Assembly (NCBI GenBank): GCA_964520905.1 | Contig: CAZFQL010000016.1 | Location: 37,117-101,116, forward strand | DNA length: 64,000 nucleotides | Reading direction: 5' to 3' | Origin: JAGVIE01 sp964520905 | GTDB lineage: Bacteria; Bacteroidota; Ignavibacteria; UBA10030; SZUA-254 | Shown here: positions 32,115-40,806 of the stretch, piece after piece | Numbering within the stretch: the first letter of the stretch is position 1 | Layout of the letters: each line of letters starts with the position of its first letter | Position numbers and translations under genes: made by a program | The notes under the pieces: generated by a model | What the model saw: the letters and a program-made list of their open reading frames with translations, nothing else | The model's database searches: none | What the model was told of the DNA's origin: nothing

Positions 32115-34826
32115 ATGAAAAATCTCGATAGTTTTAAAACAAAGTCGGTTTTAACAATTGGCGCCAAGAATTATTCATTTTATTCGCTTCGAAAATTACC
32201 CAATAAGGAAGCAATAGAGCGACTCCCTATATCTCTTAAAATTCTTTTAGAAAATCTATTAAGACACGAAGATGGAACCTCTGTTAAGAGGGAGGACATT
32301 GAGGCACTGATTAATTGGGATCCGGCTAAGCCGAAAGATACCGAGATATCTTTCATGCCTGCACGAGTATTATTGCAAGATTTTACCGGTGTCCCATGCG
32401 CAGTAGATTTGGCAGTAATGCGCGACGCGATAGTAAAAATGGGTGGAGACCCTAAGAAAATAAATCCACTGCAGCCTGTTGATCTTGTTATCGATCATTC
32501 AGTTCAGGTTGATTATGCCGGAGCGCCGGATGCTTTCCAATTAAATTCAAATCTTGAATACGAGCGCAATAAAGAACGATACTTATTTCTCCGATGGGCA
32601 CAACAGGCGTTTAAAAAATTCCGTGTTGTGCCACCTGAAACAGGCATCATTCATCAGGTTAATTTAGAATATCTTGCCAATGTTGTTTTTACTGCCGACG
32701 AGAACGATGAGATCATTGCTTATCCCGACACACTCGTTGGAACAGATTCGCACACTACAATGATAAACGGACTTGGTGTGCTAGGCTGGGGTGTTGGCGG
32801 TATCGAGGCAGAGGCAGCAATGTTAGGACAGCCAAGCTCGATGCTTGTTCCTCCTGTCGTCGGGTTTAAGATTTCAGGCACTATGAAACCGGGTATCACC
32901 GCAACAGATGCAGTATTGACAATTACTCAGATACTTCGTAAAAAAGGTGTAGTCGGAAAATTTATAGAATTCTACGGACCCGGTCTTACATCACTCACTC
33001 TGGCAGATCGTGCAACCATCGCGAATATGGCGCCAGAATACGGAGCGACGATGGGATATTTTCCTGTTGATGAACAAACACTCGAATATCTCCGTTTCTC
33101 AGGTAGGAGAGAAGATCAGGTACAGCTTGTAGAAAGATATTGTAAAGAGCAAGGTTTATTCAATTCGAATGTCGAAGCAAACAGGATCTTTTCGGAAATC
33201 GTTGAATTAGATATTTCGACCGTCGAACCAAGTCTTGCAGGTCCTAAAAGACCGCAAGACCGAGTCGCTCTCAACAAAACAAAAGAAGGATTTCAAAAAG
33301 ATCTTTCAAAGATTCTTGAGAGCAAAGGTATACTTAACAATGGAAGACAGAGAAGTGTTACCGTAATAAATAACGGCGATGAATTTCAAATCAGTGATGG
33401 TTCGATAGTTATTGCATCGATAACAAGTTGTACGAATACTTCCAACCCATCGGTAATGATTGCCGCCGGACTTCTTGCTAAAAAAGCAATTGAAAAAGGC
33501 TTACGAAAAAAACCTTGGGTCAAAACGAGCCTTGCTCCCGGTTCTAAGGTTGTTACCGACTATTTGAATAAAGCCGACTTAACAAAGTATCTGGATCAGT
33601 TAGGGTTTAATCTTGTCGGTTACGGATGCACGACTTGTATCGGAAACAGCGGTCCATTGCCGGAACAGATAGTTACTGCTGTACAAGACAACGATTTAGT
33701 TGCTGTTGCCATCCTCTCCGGCAATAGGAATTTTGAGGGACGTGTTCATGCGAATACCCGTGCAAATTATCTTGCCTCACCACCATTGGTTGTAGCATAT
33801 GCGTTAGCCGGAACAATAGATATCGACTTGACGACGGAACCTATCGGTACCGGTTCTGACGGAAAAAATCTATATCTTAAAGATATCTGGCCCTCGAACG
33901 ATGAAATCGATAAAACATTAAAAGCCTCTGTTCAGTCCGGGATGTTTAAGAGTCAATATGCTAATGTGTTCGACGGTGACGATCACTGGAAAAGTTTAAC
34001 CGCTCCTGTTGGCGATAGGTATGTCTGGGGTTTAGAATCGACATATATAAAAGCGGCGCCATATTTCGAAAATATGCCGGCAAATCCCAAACCATTGCAA
34101 AATATTTACAACGCACGGGCATTAGCCGTATTTGGTGATTCAATTACTACAGATCATATTTCACCGGCAGGTTCAATCTCGCCAAAAGGTCCGGCAGGAA
34201 AATATTTGATCTCACTCGGTATCGCTCCGACTGATTTTAATTCATACGGTGCGCGCCGCGGGAATCATGAAGTTATGATACGTGGAACGTTTGCTAACAT
34301 CAGATTGAAAAATCTACTTGTTCCGGGTATTGAGGGTGGAGTGACGATCTCTCTGGCGCAAGGCGCCACATCATCGAAGGAGCCGATGAGCATATATGAT
34401 GCGGCGATGAAATATAAGGAAGATGGGATTCCGTTAATCATCATTGCAGGCAAAGAATACGGTTCGGGATCGTCCCGTGATTGGGCGGCGAAAGGTCCGA
34501 GACTTCTCGGTATCCGGGCTGTCATCGCTGAAAGTTTCGAACGAATTCATAGAAGCAATTTGATAGGAATGGGAATCTTACCGCTTCAATTTTTAGATGG
34601 ACAAAACAGAGATTCACTATCCTTATCCGGTCTCGAATTATTTGATATCGATGGTATAGCCGAGAACCTGCACCCGGGTATAAAGATTTCGGTGAAAGCA
34701 AAAAATACCGCCGGTAAATCATTCACTTTTGATGTAAAGTGCCGGCTTGATACTCCGATGGAAGTAGAGTACTTCAAGAACGATGGTATCTTGCAGTTCG
34801 TATTGCGATCACTCTTGAAGAAGTGA
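32115..34826 (+). CDS. acnA: aconitate hydratase, AcnA/IRP type
   Basis: 903 residues, the monomeric cytosolic AcnA length. Interconverts citrate and isocitrate in the TCA cycle. 4Fe-4S ligands are in SITSCTNTSNPS and GYGCTTCIGNSGPLP. Other conserved segments are VDLVIDHSVQVD, GTDSHTTMINGLGVLGWGVGGIEAEAA, FGDSITTDHISPAGSI and GKEYGSGSSRDWAAKGPRLLG. The gene stands alone after a 141-nt spacer in which no consensus promoter was recognised. Confidence 0.97.
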   Translation: MKNLDSFKTKSVLTIGAKNYSFYSLRKLPNKEAIERLPISLKILLENLLRHEDGTSVKREDIEALINWDPAKPKDTEISFMPARVLLQDFTGVPCAVDLAVMRDAIVKMGGDPKKINPLQPVDLVIDHSVQVDYAGAPDAFQLNSNLEYERNKERYLFLRWAQQAFKKFRVVPPETGIIHQVNLEYLANVVFTADENDEIIAYPDTLVGTDSHTTMINGLGVLGWGVGGIEAEAAMLGQPSSMLVPPVVGFKISGTMKPGITATDAVLTITQILRKKGVVGKFIEFYGPGLTSLTLADRATIANMAPEYGATMGYFPVDEQTLEYLRFSGRREDQVQLVERYCKEQGLFNSNVEANRIFSEIVELDISTVEPSLAGPKRPQDRVALNKTKEGFQKDLSKILESKGILNNGRQRSVTVINNGDEFQISDGSIVIASITSCTNTSNPSVMIAAGLLAKKAIEKGLRKKPWVKTSLAPGSKVVTDYLNKADLTKYLDQLGFNLVGYGCTTCIGNSGPLPEQIVTAVQDNDLVAVAILSGNRNFEGRVHANTRANYLASPPLVVAYALAGTIDIDLTTEPIGTGSDGKNLYLKDIWPSNDEIDKTLKASVQSGMFKSQYANVFDGDDHWKSLTAPVGDRYVWGLESTYIKAAPYFENMPANPKPLQNIYNARALAVFGDSITTDHISPAGSISPKGPAGKYLISLGIAPTDFNSYGARRGNHEVMIRGTFANIRLKNLLVPGIEGGVTISLAQGATSSKEPMSIYDAAMKYKEDGIPLIIIAGKEYGSGSSRDWAAKGPRLLGIRAVIAESFERIHRSNLIGMGILPLQFLDGQNRDSLSLSGLELFDIDGIAENLHPGIKISVKAKNTAGKSFTFDVKCRLDTPMEVEYFKNDGILQFVLRSLLKK

Positions 34827-34840
34827 GGATGAGAAAATAA

Positions 34841-35077
34841 ATGCCAATCTTAGAATACAGATGCACAGATTGCGGCTGCAATTACGAGATATTCCACAAA
34901 GTAAGGGAAGTCTTGGAAGATATCGAATGCCCTGCTTGTAATTCACTCAACTACAAACGATTGATGTCGGCTCCTTCGATCAATTCCGGCATCAAATCAG
35001 AAAAGGGAAGTACCGCACCGGCATGTCAGTATGCGAATGCAGGATGTTGCAGCGGTGACTGTGAAATGTTTAAATAA
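34841..35077 (+). CDS. FmdB-family zinc ribbon protein
   Basis: 78 residues. MPILEYRCTDCGCNYEIF and IECPACNSLNYKRLMSAP give the two CxxC zinc knuckles of the FmdB/CxxC_CxxC_SSSS family, whose function is unknown (regulatory roles have been suggested). The C-terminal tail carries four more cysteines (APACQYANAGCCSGDCEMFK), an extra metal-binding possibility. It lies 14 nt after acnA and just before a DUF302 gene. Confidence 0.85.
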   Translation: MPILEYRCTDCGCNYEIFHKVREVLEDIECPACNSLNYKRLMSAPSINSGIKSEKGSTAPACQYANAGCCSGDCEMFK

Positions 35078-35096
35078 TAATCGGAAGACTATCATT

Positions 35097-35480
35097 ATGA
35101 AATATGGATTTTCTAAAACTGTTGACCTGCCCTTTGAGAGAGCAGTAGAAAAAGTAACGGAAGAATTAAAGAAAGAGGGTTTCGGTGTGCTTACTACTAT
35201 CGATGTACAAGCAACACTGAAAAATAAGCTCAATGTTGAGTTCTCAAAATACATTATTTTGGGTGCATGCAATCCACATTACGCACATAAAGCATTACTC
35301 GCCGACGATCAGATTGGTTTACTCCTGCCATGTAATATTATCGTATATGAAAAGGAAGGAAAAACAAATTTATCCATCTTCGATCCTATGATCATGATGA
35401 AGATTACGGATGATGAGTCGATGCGACCGATCACTGGAGAAATCAAACAAAAGTTGGAAAGAGTACTCAGGGCGGTGTGA
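35097..35480 (+). CDS. DUF302 domain protein
   Basis: 127 residues from ATG 35097; a longer frame from 35031 would overlap the FmdB gene and is rejected. DUF302 landmarks: a start like YGFSKTVDLPFERAVEKVTEELKKEGFGVLTTIDVQ, then ILGACNPHYAHKALLADDQIGLLLPCNIIVYE. The family is widespread and uncharacterised, with a conserved Cys in the GACNP loop. Small, soluble, probably cytoplasmic. Confidence 0.87.
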   Translation: MKYGFSKTVDLPFERAVEKVTEELKKEGFGVLTTIDVQATLKNKLNVEFSKYIILGACNPHYAHKALLADDQIGLLLPCNIIVYEKEGKTNLSIFDPMIMMKITDDESMRPITGEIKQKLERVLRAV

Positions 35481-35605
35481 CTTATTTTTGAGATTCAATC
35501 TCATTTATCTTACAAATATCAATCATATCTTCTATGATCACAGTATCAGCAAGGATACAGATCGACAGCGAATCTAATTCACACAGATTCCTATACTTAT
35601 GGAAT

Positions 35606-35637
35606 TTTGGTAATTAAGCAAAATATCCATACATTTT
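35606..35637 (+). promoter_or_regulatory. putative promoter of htpX
   Basis: TTTG (35606-35609), 20 nt, TACATTTT (35630-35637), 37 nt upstream of the htpX ATG. One mismatch to TAnnTTTG. Confidence 0.55.
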
Positions 35638-35674
35638 ATCACAACAAAACTAAAAATTGAAGGATTTCGGTTAT

Positions 35675-36526
35675 ATGAATACGTTTAAAACTGTATTCTT
35701 GATGACACTGATTATGGTTCTACTGATGCTCGTAGGCTCACTGCTCGGTGGTGAGCAGGGCATTATTATGGCTTTTATTTTTTCATTGATTATGAACTTT
35801 GGTGCATATTGGTTTTCTGATAAAGTGGTATTGATGATGTACCGAGCAAAAGAAGTCACCGAGGCAGAAGCGCCGCATCTTTATTCTTTGGTTGCCAGGA
35901 TTGCGAGTCAAGCGCAGTTGCCGATGCCAAGGGTATATATTATTCCCGGTGATACTCCGAATGCATTTGCAACAGGGAGGAACCCCGAACATGCGGCAGT
36001 TGCAGTGACAGAAGGCATCACAAAGCTTCTTAGTAATGACGAATTGGAAAGCGTATTGGCTCATGAATTTGCTCATATCAAACATCGCGATATTCTTACA
36101 GGAACAATCGTTGCTACTATGGTTGGTACGATAACATTTTTTGCAAGGATGGCTGGATGGTCGATGATGTTTGCAGGTGGCGGACGGGATAGAAGAGATT
36201 CCAACGGTGTGGCAGAATTACTGCTGCTCATCCTAGCTCCCATTGCAGCGGTTATGATTCAACTTGCTATTTCCAGATCGAGAGAATTTGCCGCCGATGA
36301 AGGTGGAGCGCGCATTTCCGGCAGACCATTATCGCTGGCAAGCGCACTGCAAAAATTAGAACGCGGCGTGGAACGATTGCCCATGAGTAATGCCTCTCCC
36401 GCATCAGCGCATATGTTCATAGTCAATCCTCTTCGCGGTGGTGGTGTGTTCAAGCTATTTTCAACTCACCCACCGGTATCTGAGAGAATTGAAAGATTAC
36501 AGAAACTCGCTATGGGTGGTATTTAA
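35675..36526 (+). CDS. htpX: HtpX-type membrane zinc metalloprotease
   Basis: 283 residues from ATG 35675 (AAGGA lies upstream; a TTG at 35657 is unlikely). Two N-terminal membrane segments (TVFLMTLIMVLLMLVGSLL; IIMAFIFSLIMNFGAYWF) are followed by the M48 catalytic motif HEFAH in LESVLAHEFAHIKHRD and the third zinc ligand Glu in SREFAADEGGA. Two more hydrophobic segments lie between. HtpX degrades misfolded membrane proteins together with FtsH. Confidence 0.95.
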   Translation: MNTFKTVFLMTLIMVLLMLVGSLLGGEQGIIMAFIFSLIMNFGAYWFSDKVVLMMYRAKEVTEAEAPHLYSLVARIASQAQLPMPRVYIIPGDTPNAFATGRNPEHAAVAVTEGITKLLSNDELESVLAHEFAHIKHRDILTGTIVATMVGTITFFARMAGWSMMFAGGGRDRRDSNGVAELLLLILAPIAAVMIQLAISRSREFAADEGGARISGRPLSLASALQKLERGVERLPMSNASPASAHMFIVNPLRGGGVFKLFSTHPPVSERIERLQKLAMGGI

Positions 36527-36561
36527 TATATGCCGGCGACTTCACTCTTCTCGATTGCAAA

Positions 36562-37230
36562 GTGAACATATTAATAAAAATAATTTCTTCTTGGTTCATA
36601 TCGATATCAATATTATTCAACCCAGCGTCATCTCAGTCTTTAGAGTTATCGGAGACAAAAATTAATTTAGCTCCAAGAACAAACATCCAGGTTATGCAGA
36701 CTTTGATTGCGAGGATAATATTGAAGGTTACAGAACAATCGAAAATGAAGTCCCCGGATAGTGTTGAGATAAAATTCTCAAGAATTTCTGATGATGATTG
36801 GATTGCAAAGCAGGCAATACTATCAGAATTGAAAAATTTAGGTTATGTTGTATATTATGCCAATGATTCTTCATCGATATCCTGCAATATGATCGAGATT
36901 AATAACGCTGATTATCATGTCGATTATGATTCTATGTTTAATGACGGTTTTTTAGGCAAGAAGAAAGTCCGGAGAATGATACTGACAGAGCTTGCCATTC
37001 AGACAATAAATAAAAAATCCGGAGAGGTGTTATTTACTGGAATCATCCGGGATAGTCTGATTGATACAGTTGCAGTCGATGAAATTCATTCTATTGAGCT
37101 TTCTGCCGTCAAGAGTACACAAGGTAATATTCCTCCGGATAATTTTCTCTCCCGGTATGTTGAACCGTTTGTCATCATCGGTGCTACCGGTCTCGCTGTT
37201 TTTCTGTTTTTCCATGTTCGTACCCAATAA
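36562..37230 (+). CDS. exported protein of unknown function with C-terminal membrane anchor
   Basis: 222 residues if started at GTG 36562. A signal peptide (LIKIISSWFISISILFNPASS) and a C-terminal hydrophobic segment (PFVIIGATGLAVFLFFHV) bracket a periplasmic-type domain of about 160 residues. The central part (LTELAIQTINKKSGEVLFTGIIRDSLIDTV) resembles lipoprotein/secretin-accessory folds only loosely. It lies 22 nt before bamD, so a role in envelope assembly is possible, but no family was recognised. Confidence 0.55.
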   Translation: MNILIKIISSWFISISILFNPASSQSLELSETKINLAPRTNIQVMQTLIARIILKVTEQSKMKSPDSVEIKFSRISDDDWIAKQAILSELKNLGYVVYYANDSSSISCNMIEINNADYHVDYDSMFNDGFLGKKKVRRMILTELAIQTINKKSGEVLFTGIIRDSLIDTVAVDEIHSIELSAVKSTQGNIPPDNFLSRYVEPFVIIGATGLAVFLFFHVRTQ

Positions 37231-37252
37231 TCATAAACCATAATTAATATCG

Positions 37253-38047
37253 ATGCGACATCAAATTATTCTACTCTTCATTGTAAATCTTATCTCTATC
37301 ATTCTCCTTTCAGGTTGTCATTCTTCAGACCTGACAAAAAATCTGACGGCGGAAGAGAGATTCGAGATTGGGAAAAATCTGTTTAACGAGGAAGATTATC
37401 TCGAAGCAATCAATGAATTCGAAATTATAAAGCTCCAGTTTCCTGCAAGTTCGGTTGCCGACGATGCACAATATTATCTCGCTGAGTGCCGATTCAAGCA
37501 GGAGGAGTTTTTACTTGCGGCTGTCGAGTACCAGGAATTGAAAAATAATATGCCTGCAAGTCCGCTCATACCGGTAGCCCAATATAAGATCGGATTAAGT
37601 TACTACATGCTCTCGCCAAAATCGGCTTTGGACCAGCAATATACTCGACGTGCAATAGATGAATTTCAGGCTTATGTCGAATATTATCCTAAAGAAGACA
37701 TGGTTGCCGATGCTTCGGCAAAAATAATAGAATTGAATGAACGGCTTGCAAAGAAAATATTCGACTCGGCAGAATTATACATGAAGATGGAATATTATAA
37801 GTCTGCAACTATATACTATACAAGCGTTATCGAAAGATATTACGATACACCGTACGCGGAACCATCGTTCCTCGGGAAAGTAAAGTCACTAATCGCCCGT
37901 TCAAGATATGCTGAAGCCATGCAAGATATTGAGAAGTTCCTGGATAAATATCCAAATAGTGAATTGAGAAACGAAGCCGAATCTTTACAGCAGAATATAA
38001 AAGAATCTTTGCACAGCAAACCTAACGCAGAAAAAATAAAAAGCTAA
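37253..38047 (+). CDS. bamD: outer membrane assembly lipoprotein BamD
   Basis: 264 residues. Lipoprotein signal (IVNLISIILLSGC, lipobox Cys about 22) followed by TPR repeats typical of BamD/ComL: AEERFEIGKNLFNEEDYLEAINEFEIIKLQFPAS, DDAQYYLAECRFKQEEFLLAAVEYQELKNNMPAS, DEFQAYVEYYPKEDMVADASAKI. BamD is the essential lipoprotein of the BAM machine that inserts beta-barrels, such as the TonB receptor and PorV-like protein encoded elsewhere in this window. Confidence 0.9.
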   Translation: MRHQIILLFIVNLISIILLSGCHSSDLTKNLTAEERFEIGKNLFNEEDYLEAINEFEIIKLQFPASSVADDAQYYLAECRFKQEEFLLAAVEYQELKNNMPASPLIPVAQYKIGLSYYMLSPKSALDQQYTRRAIDEFQAYVEYYPKEDMVADASAKIIELNERLAKKIFDSAELYMKMEYYKSATIYYTSVIERYYDTPYAEPSFLGKVKSLIARSRYAEAMQDIEKFLDKYPNSELRNEAESLQQNIKESLHSKPNAEKIKS

Positions 38048-38068
38048 AAATATTAACGATAGTTGTTT

Positions 38069-38566
38069 ATGAAAAAATTACCCTCTCTCCATAAAAAACA
38101 CTTTGCGAAATATTCACAAGTAGAAATGACTCAACTTGTGCTTCCGAACGATACAAACCAGCTTGGTAATTTGCTCGGAGGCAGATTAATGGAATGGATG
38201 GATATTGCAGCAGCTATCTCGGCTCAACGTCATTCGAACAGAGTTTGTGTAACTGCCGCAGTCGATGGTTTGGTGTTTCATAACCCCATACGGCTCGGTG
38301 AAGTTGTAACACTCCATGCCTCTGTCAATCGTGCGTTCGGGACGTCTATGGAAGTTGGAGTGAAAGTAATATCTGAAAACCAGTTGCTGGGTGATTCGAA
38401 GATCGCTAATACTGCTTATCTTACCTTTGTCGCGGTCGACGATCATAATGTACCTGTTAAAATACAGCCGATTATCCCTCAAACAAAAGATGAAAAACGC
38501 AGATTCAAACAAGCGTTAAATCGAAGGAATTCACGTTTGCATCGGAGAAAGATCGTACAGAATTAA
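38069..38566 (+). CDS. acyl-CoA thioesterase (hotdog fold)
   Basis: 165 residues from ATG 38069. A single hotdog domain with the family features VLPNDTNQLGNLLGGRLMEWMDIAAAISAQRHS (the Asn and Asp of the active site) and ARGE-like GEVVTLHASVNRAFGTSMEVGVKV, then TAYLTFVAVDD. It corresponds to YciA/Acot-type enzymes hydrolysing acyl-CoA to free acid and CoA. A C-terminal basic tail (RRFKQALNRRNSRLHRRK) is present. It sits 21 nt after bamD. Confidence 0.9.
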   Translation: MKKLPSLHKKHFAKYSQVEMTQLVLPNDTNQLGNLLGGRLMEWMDIAAAISAQRHSNRVCVTAAVDGLVFHNPIRLGEVVTLHASVNRAFGTSMEVGVKVISENQLLGDSKIANTAYLTFVAVDDHNVPVKIQPIIPQTKDEKRRFKQALNRRNSRLHRRKIVQN

Positions 38567-38579
38567 CTGTGAACTCCTT

Positions 38580-40796
38580 GTGAAGAAATCAATAAACCTA
38601 CATTTTGTACACTCTTACGGTCTTTTAGTTATTCTTTATGCCTTAGATATTTCTTGTAATTCTATACTATTTGCACAAAGATACTCAACAACTTTTGGAC
38701 TCATTTCAGAACTTAAAGCTTCGAAGAATTCTATCGGAATAATGAGTGCGGATTTCAATTCTGATGGAATTATGGATCTGGCAACGTATGGAGACACGCA
38801 GGTACGATTTTATTTTCAATCTGCTGATGGGTATTCTTTTCAACCGGCAACCTTATTTGTAAAGCGACCGATATTAAGTGGTCGAGCTGCTAAACTAAAT
38901 CGTGATTCTTACACTGACATCGTACTGGTAGCCGGTAATCCGGCTTCTATTTATGTTTATCTTGGAAAACCACAGGGGAAATATTACCTTGCATTTGAGA
39001 AGGAATTAAATGAGCCATTTGAAAATATGCTTGTTGCCGATATAAACAACGATAAAAAAGCAGATTTAATATTTTATGGCAAGCACAAACTCGGAGCTTC
39101 GGTATACTTTGGAAATGGAAACGGATCATTTCAGCCAAGTACAATCATTCTGCCTGAATATTCGTTCAATTCTTTTATCGTAGCGCAATTGCATGGTAAT
39201 GGGATAAATGATATCATTGCTTCAAACTGGATCACAAGTGATGTTATGATTTATTCAGGATTTGGGAGGATGAAATTCAGCGAGCCGGCTGTTCTTCACT
39301 GCAACGGTGAAATCGGTACGATGGCTACATTATTGCTTAACGCCGATCTCATACCTGATCTTGTCGTCGGGATGCCTGATGATGATAAATGTTATACTTT
39401 CGTTGGAGACGGATTTGGAGGATTAAAATATTCCGGCGACGTATTATTGGGATATCCGCAGGATGAAATATGCTCTGAAGATGTTAACGGCGATGGAAAA
39501 GATGATCTATTAATACTCAGTAAAATAAATAAAAGCATTAATGTACTTCTGAACGATGGCAATGGAAACCTGGTGGAAAAAATACCATTCTATGCCGGAC
39601 GTTCTCCAATCATGTTCGCGATCCTTACTAATCCAGGATATGCTAATGTTGATGTCGCGATACTAGATACCGCTAATACGAGAGTGAGGGTTATCCACAA
39701 TTCCGATAAACATAATGTGAATTCACAAGAAATACTTTATGCTACAGGTTTATCGCCATCTGGAATAATATCTGAAGATATAAATGGTGACAACTGGAAT
39801 GATATTATCGTAGCCAATAAAGGATCGTCAAACCTTTCCTTATTCCTGAATCAAGGTAATGGAACATTCGCGGGCCAGATTCCATTCGATATGAAAGATT
39901 CGCCACAATATCTTCGATATTTTAATCGAAAAGATTCAACGGCGATAGTGCTCGCAACGAACACTCATTCAGATAAAATCGCTGTCATTGAAATCAATCC
40001 CAGAACCCTTTCGAATCTGTCATACACTTTGCCGACACTCGGACATCCCGAAATACTCGATGTACGACTGAATTCTGCAACAAACAATTTGCAAATTTAT
40101 GCACTTGAGAAAGACAATACTTCTCAGAAATGGACCATCATCAAGTTCGATAAGATAAGCAGTGGCAGGTTTACAGAAGAGTATTTTAATTTAAACGCTT
40201 CCAACACTTCTCTTATAAGCGCTGCAATTGATAAAGGAAATAATAATTCTATCGACAGGATTGCTTTTGCAACTTATAACAAGAGAGAGAAAAAAGAACA
40301 GGTGTATTTATCTCAAATTAGTTTTAATGAGCGACCACAAAATCCCAGGCTGATTTATTCATTGAGCGCTGAAGAATCCATTCCAGCAATCATATGGCTG
40401 CATGATTTGAATAACGATGATATAAAAGATTTGATCCTTCATTTCGGCGAACCTGAGAATTCAATTAGTTTCTCACTATCCCAGAATGAATCTACTTATA
40501 CTACGGTGCGTTACAATGTTCGCCAACAAATTCAGATATTGTCTGCTGACCGATTACAGTTCATGGATTTAAACGGTGATAAAAGCGCGGATATAGTTTT
40601 TGAAAACAATTTTAACAAAATAATCGAGATGTGCTATGGCAGGGGGGATGGGACATTCTCGCAACCTCTCCGATTAGCAAGTACAGGTAATATCGGAGGA
40701 TTTGTATTGAGTGATATCAACAACGATTCATTTGCAGAACTTATTGTGACAGAACCGATGAATGGTATATTAAAAATTATTCAATTAAATTATTGA
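38580..40796 (+). CDS. secreted FG-GAP/VCBS repeat protein
   Basis: 738 residues with a GTG start. An N-terminal hydrophobic segment (YGLLVILYALDISCNSILFAQ) acts as signal. The rest is a series of FG-GAP/VCBS blades: IMSADFNSDGIMDLATYGD, LVADINNDKKADLIFYG, CSEDVNGDGKDDLLILS, ISEDINGDNWNDIIVANKG, FMDLNGDKSADIVFEN, LSDINNDSFAELIV. Each has the Asp-rich Ca-binding loop. These form integrin-like propellers in extracellular proteins. There is no T9SS sorting module. It precedes a secreted metalloprotease by 10 nt. Confidence 0.82.
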   Translation: MKKSINLHFVHSYGLLVILYALDISCNSILFAQRYSTTFGLISELKASKNSIGIMSADFNSDGIMDLATYGDTQVRFYFQSADGYSFQPATLFVKRPILSGRAAKLNRDSYTDIVLVAGNPASIYVYLGKPQGKYYLAFEKELNEPFENMLVADINNDKKADLIFYGKHKLGASVYFGNGNGSFQPSTIILPEYSFNSFIVAQLHGNGINDIIASNWITSDVMIYSGFGRMKFSEPAVLHCNGEIGTMATLLLNADLIPDLVVGMPDDDKCYTFVGDGFGGLKYSGDVLLGYPQDEICSEDVNGDGKDDLLILSKINKSINVLLNDGNGNLVEKIPFYAGRSPIMFAILTNPGYANVDVAILDTANTRVRVIHNSDKHNVNSQEILYATGLSPSGIISEDINGDNWNDIIVANKGSSNLSLFLNQGNGTFAGQIPFDMKDSPQYLRYFNRKDSTAIVLATNTHSDKIAVIEINPRTLSNLSYTLPTLGHPEILDVRLNSATNNLQIYALEKDNTSQKWTIIKFDKISSGRFTEEYFNLNASNTSLISAAIDKGNNNSIDRIAFATYNKREKKEQVYLSQISFNERPQNPRLIYSLSAEESIPAIIWLHDLNNDDIKDLILHFGEPENSISFSLSQNESTYTTVRYNVRQQIQILSADRLQFMDLNGDKSADIVFENNFNKIIEMCYGRGDGTFSQPLRLASTGNIGGFVLSDINNDSFAELIVTEPMNGILKIIQLNY

Positions 40797-40806
40797 TGTG
40801 TAAACT

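Noticed and set aside
38947..39144. Opposite-strand ORFs within the FG-GAP gene
   Set aside because: Overlap entirely with a well-supported repeat protein and show no family features.
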